Assembly (NCBI GenBank): GCA_035048495.1
Contig: CM068540.1
Coordinates: forward strand, 5,936,829-6,000,828
Direction: 5' to 3'
Origin: Euptelea pleiosperma
Lineage: Eukaryota; Streptophyta; Magnoliopsida; Ranunculales; Eupteleaceae
Length of the DNA stretch: 64,000 nucleotides
How positions within the stretch are numbered: the first letter of the stretch is position 1; every line of letters starts with the position of its first letter. The translations under genes were made by a program, and so were the position numbers. Shown here in pieces: positions 1 to 10,152 of the stretch. Under the pieces are notes generated by a model. It worked only from the letters and a program-made list of their open reading frames with translations. It searched no databases and had not been told where the DNA came from.

Positions 1-214
1 CGGTACCAATATATAAATATAGTGTCAAAATTCTCATATTCTCAAGATTTGGCCCAATCGGAATCGGAACCGACAGAAATACATAATCAGTTCCGGTTCC
101 GGATCCATCACTTTGAGAACCGGAACCGTCAAAGAACCGAACCGATAAGAACCAGAACCAATTGTTCCGGTTCTGGCCACCTTAGGAACCGAACCGGACC
201 CATTGACACCCCTA
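1..214. repeat. Partial hAT-like MITE end rich in GGAACCGG
   Basis: The stretch is full of GGTTCCGG and GAACCGGA words on both strands and ends with TTGACACCCCTA. That end resembles the terminus (TAGGGGTGTCAA on the other strand) of many small plant hAT-type elements. The left end lies outside the window, so no target duplication can be checked. Confidence 0.5.
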
Positions 215-360
215 GCCAGGATGTGGCGGCGGCGAACTCTAAAAATTCAGAAATAAAGATTACCCTTCCAGAAATACACTAGTTTAGAGAGAAATTGCCC
301 TCCCCAGTTTTTTCCGTTTTGCGCTGCACCCGTCAACCTTGCCTTGTGTTGCTTCCAGGG

Positions 361-534
361 TCATATGGATATGGTCCAGGGTCCATGTGGTGCCCAACTA
401 GTGGCACGTCTTGATTTGTGTTGCATTAATATTTTATTATATTTGAATTTACATTTTAGTAGCGCGAGGTGTGCAACACCAATCAAAATGTGCCACCAGT
501 TGGGCACCACAGGTCCACATGGACCCATATATGA
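361..534. repeat. Fold-back MITE, about 174 bp
   Basis: The left arm (361 to about 424) and right arm (about 469-534) are reverse complements over about 60 bases, both containing the word GTGCCCAACT or its complement. An AT-rich loop lies between them. No target duplication was recognised and there is no coding content. Confidence 0.7.
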
Positions 535-893
535 TCACCACTCTTGGAATAAATTGACAGGTCCATATGGTGGACAAACATTGTATCCACCATTGAATGT
601 TCCTTGAAAAACGTGTTTTTAATTTATAAAATATTATTTTTTTTGAAAACGTTGAAATAACACATTTTTCAAGGGACATCCAACAGTACTGACACTGTTT
701 GCATACTCGATTTGTCCGGTGGAACTCCTCAAATTCAGGGCTCCACCTCCTGAGTGTGTGTAGTGGATTTCTGCAGTGTAACGTGCACCAAAGCACTGGA
801 AAGACAAGAGGGGGAGACACACTCAAGGCACAATTATGGAGGACACGTGTACTGCATGCTGCATCCACGTTCTAGTAATGTCGTGCTTCCACT

Positions 894-1065
894 CGGATAG
901 TCGGACAAAAAAATATAATTGAGGCCATTAACAGGTTGATTCAAGAGATCCACGGTCCAGGAGGTAACAACTATTTAATCATCTACTGTTGTTACCTGGC
1001 GGACCGTGGATCTCTTGAATCCAATGGTCAATAGCCTCAACCATATCTGTTTATCCGGTTATCCG
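894..1065. repeat. Fold-back element with CGGATA termini
   Basis: The arms 894-972 and 985-1065 are reverse complements. They start with CGGATAGTCGGA and end with TCCGGTTATCCG. The arm core (ATCCACGGTCC and its complement) recurs loosely near 6540, 11310 and 11650, so this is a dispersed family. Confidence 0.65.
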
Positions 1066-1199
1066 TTCGGTAACATTTTCCTGAGTAGAGCTTTGCTGAA
1101 CGATCTCAATATGAGCGACGTGGCACACTGTTAGATTGACTTTAATTTTAAAAATCCAGACCATTGAACTGATTTTTTTGGTGACGATGATCATCATGG

Positions 1200-1560
1200 C
1201 ATGGACAACTCAATGTACGGTTGGTTGATCCAGAATCGATCTGATAGCTTATCGGATCACAATTTGTAGATCTAAACCCGATCCTATCGACTCGATACTT
1301 CGATCTAGCCCAATATTATCGCATCGGATCATTGGGTCGATCTGATCAATTGACGGCTTACCTGTTCCCCATCACCATCATTAGATTTCTCTTATCTATA
1401 ATGATCTCCATCTTTAATATAAAAGAAGATTTGAATTTTGAAGCTGATATGAAGATCTCAAAAGATTTTTGAGTCGAAAAACTTGATTTTGTTAAAATGA
1501 TGAACCTGGGCCCGGCCCGACACCATAACGGGCCTGGGCGGGCCGGGCCAGTCCGGGTTC
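1200..1560. repeat. Low-complexity MITE-like remnants, no gene
   Basis: The part from 1220 to 1360 is rich in CGAT and GATC words such as CGATCTGAT. The part from 1505 to 1555 is rich in GGCCCGG and GGGCC words. Both look like worn internal sequence of small hAT-type elements. No reading frame or clear end is visible. Confidence 0.3.
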
Positions 1561-1626
1561 CGGGTCAAATTGCCAAGCTGAATTATACACTATGTACACA
1601 CCATTATATATGTACTTGTGGGTTGC

Positions 1627-1859
1627 GATGTAACAAGCTGTAGTTTAATCCAAAAGCGTAGGCTAGCACCATTTTTGTTACTCACCGCTGCCATATGAGA
1701 CTCACGGACCGTGTGGATGTTTAGTGCACCCATTGGTAGACATTCATACAACAAGGGTGGGCTAAACATCCATGCAGTCAGTAGGCCCCAGATGGAAGCG
1801 GTGAGTAATAGAAATGGTGCTCGCTTACATTCTAGGATTATGCCACAGCTTGTTACATC
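1627..1859. repeat. Fold-back MITE, GATGTAACAAGC termini
   Basis: The arms are reverse complements, from GATGTAACAAGC on the left to GCTTGTTACATC on the right, with a short loop near 1730-1755. A related palindrome sits at about 52060-52446 inside a larger fold-back element. The open reading frames on both strands here are only a by-product of the palindrome. Confidence 0.7.
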
Positions 1860-1972
1860 CAGGGCCGGCCATTGCGGGCCCAGGTCCCACATACCACATG
1901 GATTTTTAGCCCACCCCTTATTGGATATACAAACCAAAAATCAACAAAGCCATAAATTTTAGTACTTCTTAG

Positions 1973-2324
1973 CAAGGTTTAAAAATAGGCCATTGTAATG
2001 AAAATAACGGCCGTTACAACGGATTCGGACCTACCCTGTTACGTACCGTTAAAATGCCCAGAAAACAACGGCCATTATAATGAAAATAACGGCCGTTATT
2101 TTCTGGAAAAAATTGTGAAAAAAACTGCCATGTTTTCCGTTTTTTTTTTCTTCGTTATATTCAATTTTTTTCCAATTTTAAAATTTGAAATTCAAAATTT
2201 GAATTTCAGCGCCCGTTTTTTCCATTATTTGTCGTCTTTGCCCCTGAGCATTTTTGAGTTATAACGGAAAAACGGTAATGCCCCCAGACCGTTATACCGT
2301 TATAACGGTCCCTTTTAAACCTTG
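1973..2324. mobile_element. hAT-type MITE with 8-bp target duplication
   Basis: The element starts CAAGGTTTAAAA and ends TTTTAAACCTTG. It is flanked by an exact 8-bp direct repeat CTTCTTAG at 1965-1972 and 2325-2332. An 8-bp target duplication is the mark of the hAT superfamily. The interior has repeated AACGGCCGTTA-like words and no transposase. Confidence 0.85.
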
Positions 2325-2370
2325 CTTCTTAGGACATGAATCTATAAATCACTAAGGGTTGGGCTCCGTT

Positions 2371-2713
2371 GACAGATATAAAATGACAGGGACACAATAT
2401 AAGCCAGGTGGCACACTGTTACAGGACTCTGACCGTACGGATGTTTATCCTATCCCATGGTGGAGCTACAAACCAAAAATCAGCCTGATTAGTAATTTAT
2501 AAGTGTTGCATCTTTCTACCTCAAATACTGCTAAAATTCCCACAGTTGAGATCAGCCCATGAAAATAAGTCCAATCCAAAGCCTATAAATCCCTAATCAG
2601 GCTGATTTTTTGTTTGTAGGTCCACCATGGGATAGGACAAACATCCATACGGTCAGAGTCCTGTAACAGTGTGCCACGTGGCTTATATTGCTTTCCTGTC
2701 ATTTTATCTGTAA
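2371..2713. repeat. Fold-back MITE of the CCACGTGGC / CAGCCTGATT family
   Basis: A near-perfect palindrome of about 340 bp with arms beginning AAAATGACAGG. Each arm holds the family words GCCAGGTGGC or GCCACGTGGC, GGATGTTT and CAGCCTGATTAGT. It is the first of many copies in the window (see 8485, 10894, 26425, 28998, 49042, 50708). No clear direct target repeat was found at this copy. Confidence 0.75.
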
Positions 2714-2734
2714 TTTTAGACCTGTCGAGGGAGC

Positions 2735-2845
2735 CCGACCCAATCACTAATCATGTTGATTTTTGGTTTACAGGTCCACGAGGGACAGTACAAACATACA
2801 TACGGTCAGCATCAACTAACAGTGTGCCACGTGGTTTTTCATGTT
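2735..2845. repeat. Right half of a CCACGTGGC-family MITE
   Basis: Reads from AATCACTAATCATG through the GGTCCACGAGGGA and CATACGGTCAG words to GTGCCACGTGG, which is one arm of the palindromic family seen at 2371-2713. The matching arm is absent. Confidence 0.55.
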
Positions 2846-2857
2846 GTCACAGAAGAA

Positions 2858-3275
2858 TCTGTCAAGGAGATGACAGGGCAGCAGATCACGGCACGTGGAT
2901 TTTGTACCGCGGACCACCTCGACCCGAGTAAAACTTCTGTCACAATGGGATTGTAAATCACACAAAACACAGCCAATGAGTTCTCGGCACGTACACCTAA
3001 AAACAAAAGCACATGTTACGTTACAAAGCACTTGTGTACGTGCCGAGAACTCATTAGCTGTGTTTTGTGTGATTTACAATTTCGTGTGATGGAAGTTTTA
3101 CTCCCTCGACCTCACCACCCACGTCCACAGGTGAGTGTTTTGGCAAAACGCACTCGAGTACTCACCTGGGTACGTGTGCGGTGAGGCCGAGGTGGTCAGT
3201 CCTTATAAATTCAACGTGCTTAGATCTGCTGCCTGTCATCTCCTTCGATGACAGGCCGGTCATCAAAGTTTTATC
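2858..3275. repeat. Fold-back element split by a nested MITE
   Basis: The left arm (GATGACAGGGCAGCAGATC, then GACCACCTCGACC) and right arm (GAGGTGGTCAG, then AGATCTGCTGCCTGTCATC) are reverse complements. The left arm is interrupted by the 178-bp MITE at 2926-3103. Two close relatives, arranged head to tail, occur at 48230-48713. Confidence 0.65.
2926..3103. mobile_element. Mutator-like fold-back MITE, copy 1
   Basis: The ends are GAGTAAAACTTC and GAAGTTTTACTC and the interior is palindromic. Flanks are CCTCGACCC (2917-2925) and CCTCGACCT (3104-3112), matching at 8 of 9 bases. Sister copies at 51176 and 51529 have perfect 9-bp flanking repeats. Target duplications of 9 bp point to the Mutator superfamily. 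It has no coding capacity. Confidence 0.85.
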
Positions 3276-3395
3276 CGGGTGGGAGGGGGCCCCGTGATCT
3301 GCTGCCCTGTCATCGAAGTTTTACTCGTATGGGTGAGAATCGCTCGGGTATCCAATCACACCCCCTAGTTCCACGTGTTGTGTATCAACTCGTGT

Positions 3396-3445
3396 CGTGT
3401 CATCGTCATCGTCATCACTATCATCACAATCACATCATCAAACCA
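3396..3445. repeat. Short TCATCG/CATCAT simple repeat
   Basis: An imperfect run of TCATCG and TCATCA units about 280 bp upstream of the first carboxylesterase gene. It is a simple sequence repeat with no further signal visible. Confidence 0.6.
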
Positions 3446-3665
3446 CCATCTTTTAGAATTGAGACTCACCTTTCGACTGTTCTTTCTAAAAAGCTCACTT
3501 ACATCAGGCCAAACATCAATTTCATCCAATGGCCATTACCGTTTACCATCCTCATCATGAACCGTTCATATTTCGCAATTCACATTTCATCAAAAATTTC
3601 AAGGTGGGACCCACCAAGGTGAAAAGGAACATTCTGGATGGAACAGCCTTCCAAGTTCCATTCAT

Positions 3666-3674
3666 TATAAAAAA
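3666..3674 (+). promoter_or_regulatory. TATA box of first carboxylesterase gene
   Basis: TATAAAAAA lies 62 bases before the ATG at 3728. The spacing would put the transcription start near 3697. The same position relative to the gene holds TATAAATA or TATAAAAA in the other three family members, which supports it as the core promoter. Confidence 0.7.
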
Positions 3675-3727
3675 GAACCACAGTCATATGGTTGCTTTGT
3701 GACAATCGAACTAAAGAAGACTTAATT

Positions 3728-4741
3728 ATGGTTCTTGAGAAGAAGGTAGTGGACGTGGTGTCCGGCTGGATCCGCCTCTACGACGATGGCTCCATCGACC
3801 GTATCTGGACCGGACCTCCTGAGTTTGAGTTCCTAATAAAGCCCGTACCCCCTCACGATGGATTCGTCGACGGGGTCGCCACTCGCGATGTTACCATCGA
3901 CCCGAATTCCGGCCTCTCGATCCGAATATACATCCCGGAAATAAAACCCGACGACGATCCGAAGCTACCTGTCATCTTTCATTTCCATGGTGGCGGCTTC
4001 TGCATCAGTGAAGCCGATTGGTACATGTACTACTACTTTTACACACGGCTCGTACGATCAGCTCGAGTCGTTTGTGTCTCCGTACTTAAAATGCGGCTCG
4101 CCCCCGAGCATCGGCTCCCTGCGGCAATTGATGATTGCTACTCAGTCCTCCTCTGGCTACGTTCTGTGGCTCGAGCCGAGTCGGCTGAGCCGTGGCTCGA
4201 TTCCCACGCGGACTTTCGACGAGTCTTCCTCATGGGTGATAGCTCTGGAGCGAACCTCGTTCACGAAGTAGCCGCACGTGCGGGGAACGAAGAGTGGGAC
4301 CCGATCCGGTTAGCCGGCGGTGTGCCTTTACATCCGGGTTTCGTCCGAGCTGAGCGCAGCAAGTCCGAGTTGGAGTTGAAAACTGATTCGCCCTTCCTGA
4401 CACTGGACATGATAGATAAATTCTTGGCATTGGGACTGCCACTTGGCAGCACTAAGGACCATCCGTACACGTGTCCAATGGGGCCCAAGGCGCCACCACT
4501 CGAGGGGCTGAAGCTGCCTCCCTTCCTGGTGGCGGTGGGAGAGAACGATTTGATGCGGGACACCCAACTAGAATACTGTGAGGCAATGAAGAAGGCAGGG
4601 AAGGACGTGGAGGTGGTGATCAGCCCTGGGATGAGCCACTGCTTCTACTTTAACAAGTTCGCAATCGAATCGGACCCACACATGGCAGCACAGACTGATC
4701 ACTTGATCGAGAGGATCACAGACTTCATCAAGCGGCATTAA
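3728..4741 (+). CDS. HSR203J-like plant carboxylesterase (alpha/beta-hydrolase), copy 1
   Basis: Single-exon gene for 337 residues, a serine esterase of the plant CXE family (alpha/beta-hydrolase fold 3). Seen: HGGG at residues 87-90 (oxyanion hole), GDSSG at 170-174 with Ser172 as nucleophile, Asp274 in the motif ENDLMRD, and His304 in MSHCF, so the triad is complete. No signal peptide or membrane segment is evident, so it is probably cytosolic. The ATG at 3728 is preferred: the in-frame extension to 3692 has no ATG and lies upstream of the predicted start of transcription, and both other intact copies start at the matching codon. Family knowledge: the nearest type I recognise is tobacco HSR203J and probable carboxylesterase 15-like enzymes, linked to defence or small-ester hydrolysis. 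The natural substrate is unknown. It has GAN after the elbow where its sisters have GGN. Confidence 0.93.
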   Translation: MVLEKKVVDVVSGWIRLYDDGSIDRIWTGPPEFEFLIKPVPPHDGFVDGVATRDVTIDPNSGLSIRIYIPEIKPDDDPKLPVIFHFHGGGFCISEADWYMYYYFYTRLVRSARVVCVSVLKMRLAPEHRLPAAIDDCYSVLLWLRSVARAESAEPWLDSHADFRRVFLMGDSSGANLVHEVAARAGNEEWDPIRLAGGVPLHPGFVRAERSKSELELKTDSPFLTLDMIDKFLALGLPLGSTKDHPYTCPMGPKAPPLEGLKLPPFLVAVGENDLMRDTQLEYCEAMKKAGKDVEVVISPGMSHCFYFNKFAIESDPHMAAQTDHLIERITDFIKRH

Positions 4742-5380
4742 GGGCGTGTACTCTGCACCATCGCATGTGTTTGTGTACATGGTTGAATGATGGCTCTATC
4801 TACAGAGCTTTGTTTCTTAAGAATTGTATTTAAAATTTAAATTGATTTTATTGAAAGGAATATGGCACTCGTGACTCATGAGGTGGAGACAATAATCATT
4901 GCAATCGTCCTCACTGGATGTTTGGACTATTCCTAGGTGGACCCACGCACCAAAAATAAAGTGCTTGTGCTTCGTGATCTCTAGCTGTTGGGTTAGAACT
5001 TACAACACTTTCAATGGCTAGAAATCACCAATCAGGCTGATTTTTGATGTGTAAGAGGGGGGCCATCGTAGATTAATCCAATGCACCAGCAGCTCTGAGT
5101 TAATTTCGATCCAAATAGGAGACCATGCTTGAAGACCCACCAGCTTGAGACCATCATGAAGTTAAGGAGTTAATCTTTAATCTAGCTGAAACTGCATAAT
5201 TTGAGATTATAGTTCAGCCTTGCTTGCTTGTCATGTGTACAAAATGTTGGTATTATCTGCGAAAAACAACATTGAATTAATAATACCAATAGATCATTGG
5301 ATTTGAATCGAACAAAATCATTAATATAAAATGACAATAACACATATCTGGATTCGCTTAATCCAACACTATAATAATAT
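4742..5380. other. 3' flank of carboxylesterase copy 1; no gene seen
   Basis: Begins with the 3' untranslated region. From about 4858 the words GGAATATGGCACTC and GACTCATGAGGTGGAG match the 3' flanks of the other family members (near 10706, 26220 and 52745). A worn fold-back MITE core (CACCAATCAGGCTGATTTTTG near 5030) follows. The rest is AT-rich and unassigned. Confidence 0.5.
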
Positions 5381-5384
5381 TCAA

Positions 5385-5700
5385 TATTTGCAACAGACAG
5401 TTCTTACGTTTGGCAACAGTTTTGGACCATTGCATATTAGCAACGATCTAGAACCATTTCAAAACCTTTAATGCGGTTCTAAACCGTTTCAAAAGTCATT
5501 CAACCGTTGCAAATATATGGTTTATAGAATATTTACATTAATACAACGGATGCTGACATGGTTTGCAACAATTCGGACCGTTGTAAAGGAATTGTCAAAA
5601 CGTTGTAATTGTTTTATATGGCTCTAACAAAGTTTTACAATGGTTGGATAAACCATTTCAAATTAGTTATATTCAATATTTGATTATATCATGTTTACAA
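5385..5700. repeat. Subterminal remnant of a CACTA element
   Basis: Repeated words of the type CAACGGTTTNAACCGTTGC, with TGGTTTGCAACAATTCGGACC and ATGGCTCTAACAAAG in the same order, match the left subterminal region of the CACTA-type element at 15829-25916 (15850-16130). The CACTA termini themselves are missing. It appears to be a decayed end of the same family. Confidence 0.55.
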
Positions 5701-5754
5701 CCTTCTAGTTAAAGTATTATCAATGCATGATTAAATTTTAACATGCGCATCCAT

Positions 5755-6032
5755 ATGTTGCTATATATTGAAGACATGACTCAAAATTGAGTTGTAGCCA
5801 AGACAATATAGGGGTACCCGGTACCAGAGAAGACTATCCTCCCTAGCTATGGCAGTATACATGGGAGCTCGTATTCCTATGCACGGGGGTTGGGGATTTG
5901 GGGGCAATTCAGTGGGTTCCACTGGCATGTTGCCGTAAGCCAAACATTGACCACATTGGATGATTGGTAGGTTTCATTAGCCTCTTACTGCCTCAATTTA
6001 ATAAAATCAATATACTTATAAAAAAAAAAAAA
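5755..6032 (+). other. Possible retroelement or retrocopy 3' end with A-tail
   Basis: GC-richer sequence followed by AATAAAATC at about 6000 and then a pure A run at about 6020-6032. A polyadenylation-like signal followed by an A-tail is what the 3' end of a LINE, SINE or processed copy looks like. No protein match is recognised, so the family is unknown. Confidence 0.3.
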
Positions 6033-6344
6033 GAGGGTGGTGCACCAGGAAATCAATTGGTTTGATGACCCTGAAAATTTAAGGTTTGTTTAATTACTAA
6101 ATTTTAAACCCACAACTGTTCCGAGGTTGAAGATAAGGGCATTTTTGTCTTTAAACAAAAAATAGAGTTGTCAAAGGGTCGGGATGAGGGGACCCCCTTT
6201 TTTTTTTCCAACCCATCTCGGGAATCACGTACTCGGGTGTGGATTTCAAGAATCCAACGGTGGTTGAAAGTGATGAGCTGTCATTCACTCTTTGCCAGCG
6301 CTCAACCACTGTTGGATTCGTGAAATCTACGACCGAGCACACTA

Positions 6345-6480
6345 TTCCTGTTACAGAACACAATATGAGCCACCTGACACACTCTTAGGGGACTCTGACC
6401 ATATGGATGTTTGGCCAATCCCTAGGTGGACTTACAGACCAAAAATCAGCTTGATTAGTGAACTGAAATTAAGTGATTTT
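6345..6480. repeat. Left half of a CCACGTGGC-family MITE
   Basis: Holds ACAATATGAGCCACCTG, TATGGATGTTTGGCC, CCTAGGTGGAC and CAAAAATCAGCTTGATTAG in the order of one arm of the palindromic family. The other arm is lost. Confidence 0.55.
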
Positions 6481-6534
6481 AGTGATTAAATAGCGATGGG
6501 TAAACAATTTAATTTCAGCACTTATCACCCAAAC

Positions 6535-6760
6535 AACTCTGGAGATCCACGAAGTTGTTGCCTCGTAGATTTTATATCTCTTGAATCCAATGGTCAAATG
6601 GCCTTCTTCATCGGGTGGAAGTGCACGTATCTTAAGGAAGGGTAACCGATGAGCAAATTTTTGCTTCAGGGTACCCGGAGCGAAGTCGGACTCGTTTTTA
6701 GGATAGTCGATATTTAACGTACGTGGCCTCCACTCCCGTGCAGACTTTGCTGACTGGTGC
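6535..6760. repeat. Start of duplicated unit A (matches 11635-11840)
   Basis: GTTGTTGCCTCGTAGA, CTTGAATCCAATGGTC, GGGTAACCGATGAGC and CAGGGTACCCGGAG recur in the same order at 11635-11840. The next shared anchor is CACGGAAAAGTATGAA near 7280, matching GACGGAAAAGTATGAA near 11930. This marks the left side of the segmental duplication that carries carboxylesterase copies 2 and 3. Confidence 0.65.
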
Positions 6761-6859
6761 GACATTCTGATGGCATAACGCGTGTACAGTCTAGGAAGTT
6801 CAATCAAAACTCTCCTTATCTTTGTCCATATCCCTCCTCCCACTTTCCTTGCATCCCAC

Positions 6860-7430
6860 GTCTATGAATAGTGGTCATCTTTGGAAGAAAGCCTCATTCT
6901 ACAAGTTGGGCCATCCTTTACTCTGACTTTCCAAATATATATTTGACCCGTCTGCAACTGGTAGTGGGCAGACTAGTCTGCAAAAGTTCGTTAACTACAA
7001 GTCTACAACAACGCTAGAATATGACACGTGGCACTCTTGCGGACCATTGGCCTTATCACTGTTTATGGACGTTACAAACCCAAAATCAGCGCGATTTCTA
7101 TTTGAGCCATTGTTCATCATGGGCTTAGAATTCATCCCCCGTCCCCAAATAGAATGTTCGGCCATTAGTTCATCTTCTATGTGGGTCCAACAAATGGTTG
7201 TCCCTAGGCTTAATTGATTACTTTGGCTTTACACTTTATTAAAGTGAGACCTCATCACCGCCATCGTACACGGAAAGGATGGTTGACACACGGAAAAGTA
7301 TGAAATAATGAGATAAAGATTGATGGCTATGGTCATTTAAGGCTTTTCATCACATGGGAGTATCTCCTAAGTGGGACCACCGAGGAAGTGGGTTCTGTTC
7401 CTGGGGCTGTCAATGGATTGGATCCGGAAT
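6860..7430. other. Spacer with MITE scraps; no gene seen
   Basis: A short arm fragment of the fold-back family (GACACGTGGCACTC near 7024, CAAAATCAGCGCG near 7080) lies in otherwise unremarkable DNA. No reading frame here looks conserved. Confidence 0.4.
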
Positions 7431-7434
7431 CAAG

Positions 7435-7600
7435 AGTAAAACTTCTATCACAGCCTTCTGACAGATGCGTATGTTACAATGAAAATCACAGGGAACGTGG
7501 CGCATTCTTAGTCGATTCTGACCGTATGGATGTTTGGCCAGTCCATCAGTGGACCTCTAAACCAAATATCAGCAAGATTAGAGATTTACAACTTTTGGAT
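7435..7600. repeat. Left part of a GAGTAAAACTTC-ended fold-back element
   Basis: Starts GAGTAAAACTTCTATCACAG and runs into the family arm words CGTATGGATGTTTGGCC, AGTGGACC and CAAATATCAGCAAG. It shows that the GAGTAAAAC terminus and the CCACGTGGC arm belong to one element type. A candidate right end (TTTCTACTC) is near 8450, but the flanks do not form a clear target duplication. Confidence 0.5.
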
Positions 7601-7839
7601 CTTTGCACCCAAATAACAACATCAGAGCCGATTATCCTAAATGGAATGCAAATCGCAAGGCCCTTCCATCTACCTTAAAAGCCCCAGATCCTCCTTTTTC
7701 CTGTGTCAACGCCCACTTGCAGGCTAATGCTCTTACACTTCCTGATAGAAGAAAAATCTTCTGCATTTCTACTCAAGGGAACCCACTGTCGTTGATCAAT
7801 GGTTGGAGTTCCATGGGATCAAAAGATATAGGGGGTTAA

Positions 7840-8165
7840 GTTGTTGAGAGGAAATTCTAGAAATCAGATACCTAGACCGCTAGATATCAAAGCTCAACAG
7901 CTGCATTAAGATCAGTGTTGGCGACCTACTATTTTTCTCCTTGTTTGTTTTCAGTTTCTCCATCTGAATGGTGGAGAAGAAAAAGATGAAAGTCAAAGGA
8001 GCAGGAGGAGAAGAGTCGAAGAGACCATTTGTGTCTCTAAAAATATCGGATTGTGACAATTGAATTCGGGAGCGCGCACTAAAAACATTGGGAGTGCGGA
8101 TTCGGCAAAGCCAGAGCGCGGACCAACCGCGAATCCGCACCCAAGCAGGATCGTTACCCCCAGGA
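7840..8165. other. Unassigned spacer; no gene supported
   Basis: Short overlapping frames on the minus strand are the only coding-like signal, and none shows a recognisable motif. No repeat ends are visible. Confidence 0.3.
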
Positions 8166-8450
8166 GAAGGTTTTGGTTACTAAGGGAGGACCAGCAGACC
8201 AAAAATTAGTATGATTGGTGATTTTTATTCATTAGATTGGTTTGTTTTCATTGATTTTTACAACTGTGGAATTCGAGCATTATTTGAAAGTACAAAGATC
8301 CAAAGGTTTGGAATCACTAATCAGGCTAATTTTCTAGGTCCACGTCCATCGAATCTCTGCTCTCCATAAGTCTGTGACGTGGTTTATACTATGGTCCGTC
8401 ATCAATGTTGAGGTCGACCTATGTCCGTCATCAAATTTCTACTCGAATAA
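8165..8450. repeat. Worn core and right arm of a fold-back MITE
   Basis: AGACCAAAAATTAGTATGATTG near 8195 and GGAATCACTAATCAGGC near 8310 are the two inverted core words of the family, about 100 bp apart. It ends with a GTCATCAAATTTCTACTC terminus near 8450. Confidence 0.45.
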
Positions 8451-8484
8451 GTGGAACCCATATTAAGTTAAGGGTTGGGCTCCC

Positions 8485-8872
8485 GTTACCATCCTAAAAT
8501 GACAGGCTCCCGTTACAGGACACAATATGAGCCAGGTGGCACATTATGAGAGGACTCTGACCGTATGGATGTTTGGTCAATCCCTAGGTGGAGCTACAAA
8601 ACAAAAATCAGCCCGATTAGTTATTTCTAGGTGTTGGATCTTTGTACCTCAAATGCAGCTCATCAAATTCCCACAGTTGAGATCAACCCATGAAAATAAG
8701 TCCAATATTCCAACGCCTATAAATCACTCATTTGGCTGATTTTTGGTTTGTAGGTCCACTTAGGGATTGGCAAAACATCCATACGGCCAGAGTCCTCTAT
8801 GCATGTGCCACGTGGCTCATATTGTGTCCTGTAACGGGAGCCTGTCATTTTAGGGCGGTAACTGGTTAATGG
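8485..8872. repeat. Fold-back MITE, full palindrome
   Basis: The arms are reverse complements over nearly their whole length, from GTTACCATCCTAAAATGACAGG to the matching TGTCATTTTAGGGCGGTAAC. Each arm contains ACAATATGAGCCAGGTGG or its counterpart. It closely resembles 2371-2713 and lies about 250 bp upstream of carboxylesterase copy 2. No direct target repeat was found. Confidence 0.75.
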
Positions 8873-9087
8873 ATTAACAAATCTACAAATTAGCAAATAC
8901 AAATAACAAATGTAACAAATGGGAAGAAGTTCTGATTATCAGTGGAAACAGAAGTTACAGAACCACTAATACATTGACTAACTTTCCGAGTCTCCAACTT
9001 TGAATAGACGAAAGATTTGAATTTTGAAGCTTCTAACATCGAACATGTTACATGACACGTTCACGTCGGCAAAGCCTTCCATCCACT

Positions 9088-9095
9088 ATAAATAG
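9088..9095 (+). promoter_or_regulatory. TATA box of second carboxylesterase gene
   Basis: TATAAATA is 51 bases before the ATG at 9139. The surrounding 100 bases are nearly the same as those upstream of the dead copy (12855-12862). Confidence 0.7.
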
Positions 9096-9138
9096 AAGCA
9101 GAAGCCATGGTTGCTTTAATTTGTAACAATCGATAAAC

Positions 9139-10152
9139 ATGGTTCTCGAGAAGAAGGTGGTGGACGAGGTGTGCGGCTGGCTCCGCCTCTACGATGACGG
9201 CTCCGTCGATCGCATCTGGACCGGACCACCTGAGTTTGAGTTCATGGTCAAGCCTGTCCCACCTCACGGTGGATTCGTCGACGGGGTTGCTACTCGGGAT
9301 GTAACCATTGATACGAATTCGGGTCTCTCGGTCCGGATTTACATCCCGGAAATGAAACCCGATGATGAATCGAAGCTACCCGTCATCTTTCATTTCCACG
9401 GCGGCGGCTTCTGCATTAGTGAAGCCGATTGGTACATGTATTACCAGGCTTACACACGGCTCGTACGCTCGGCTCGAGCCGTTTGTGTATCCGTCTTTAA
9501 GATGCGGCTCGCCCCCGAACACCGGCTCCCTGCTGCAATTGATGATTGTTACTCAGTCCTCCTCTGGCTCCGGTCTGTGGCTCGAGTTGAGTCGTCTGAC
9601 CCGTGGCTCGAAGCCCATGCAGACTTCAGACGAGTCTTCCTCATGGGTGACAGCTCTGGAGGGAACCTCGTACACGAGGTAGCCGCACGTGCGGGAAACG
9701 AAGAATTGGACCCGATTCGGTTAGTTGGTTGTTTGCCTCTCCACCCGGGTTTCGTCCGAGCTGAGCATAGCAAGTCCGAGTTGGAGCTAAAATTTGATTC
9801 GCCCTTCCTAACACTCGACATGGTAGACAAATTCTTGGCAATGGCACTGCCATTTGGAAGCACTAAGGACCATCCGTTCACATGCCCGATGGGGTTTGCG
9901 GCCCCACCGCTTGAGCAGTTGAAGCTGCCGCCCTTCCTGGTGGCGGTGGCAGATAACGATTTGATGCGGGACACTCAACTAGAATACTATGAAGCGATGA
10001 AGAAGGCAGGGAAGGACGTGGAGGTGCTTATCAGCCAGGGTGTGAGCCATTGCTTCTACCTTAACAAGATTGCGGTCGACTTAGACCCAGACACGGCAGC
10101 CCAGACTGATCTCCTGATCGCTGGAATCACAGACTTCATCAAGCGGCATTGA
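9139..10152 (+). CDS. HSR203J-like plant carboxylesterase, copy 2
   Basis: Intron-free gene for 337 residues, aligning without gaps to the copies at 3728 and 49531. The HGGG box is at 87-90, the elbow GDSSGGN gives Ser172, VADNDLMRD gives Asp274 and GVSHCFY gives His304. All the parts of a working serine esterase are present. The expected action is hydrolysis of small carboxylic esters in the cytosol; the physiological substrate cannot be read from sequence. It differs from copy 1 mainly in scattered substitutions and a Cys at residue 12 (VCGW). Its neighbours are MITEs only. Its 5' and 3' flanks are shared with the dead copy at 12902, so those two arose by segmental duplication. The coding DNA is visibly richer in G and C than its flanks. 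Confidence 0.93.
   Translation: MVLEKKVVDEVCGWLRLYDDGSVDRIWTGPPEFEFMVKPVPPHGGFVDGVATRDVTIDTNSGLSVRIYIPEMKPDDESKLPVIFHFHGGGFCISEADWYMYYQAYTRLVRSARAVCVSVFKMRLAPEHRLPAAIDDCYSVLLWLRSVARVESSDPWLEAHADFRRVFLMGDSSGGNLVHEVAARAGNEELDPIRLVGCLPLHPGFVRAEHSKSELELKFDSPFLTLDMVDKFLAMALPFGSTKDHPFTCPMGFAAPPLEQLKLPPFLVAVADNDLMRDTQLEYYEAMKKAGKDVEVLISQGVSHCFYLNKIAVDLDPDTAAQTDLLIAGITDFIKRH

Noticed and set aside
3692..3727. Possible longer N-terminus for the first carboxylesterase
   Set aside because: There is no ATG at 3692, and it lies upstream of the transcription start predicted from the TATA box at 3666. The two sister genes begin at the codon matching 3728.
4230..4563. Open frames on the minus strand within the carboxylesterase genes (also at 9549-9974 and 49941-50390)
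   Set aside because: They are shadows of the plus-strand genes: GC-rich codon use on the opposite strand avoids stops. They contain no known motif and recur only because the genes are paralogous.
5861..5943. Possible short conserved exon near the KpnI-like GGTACC words
   Set aside because: No splice pattern or domain could be supported, and the A-tail downstream fits a retroelement end better.
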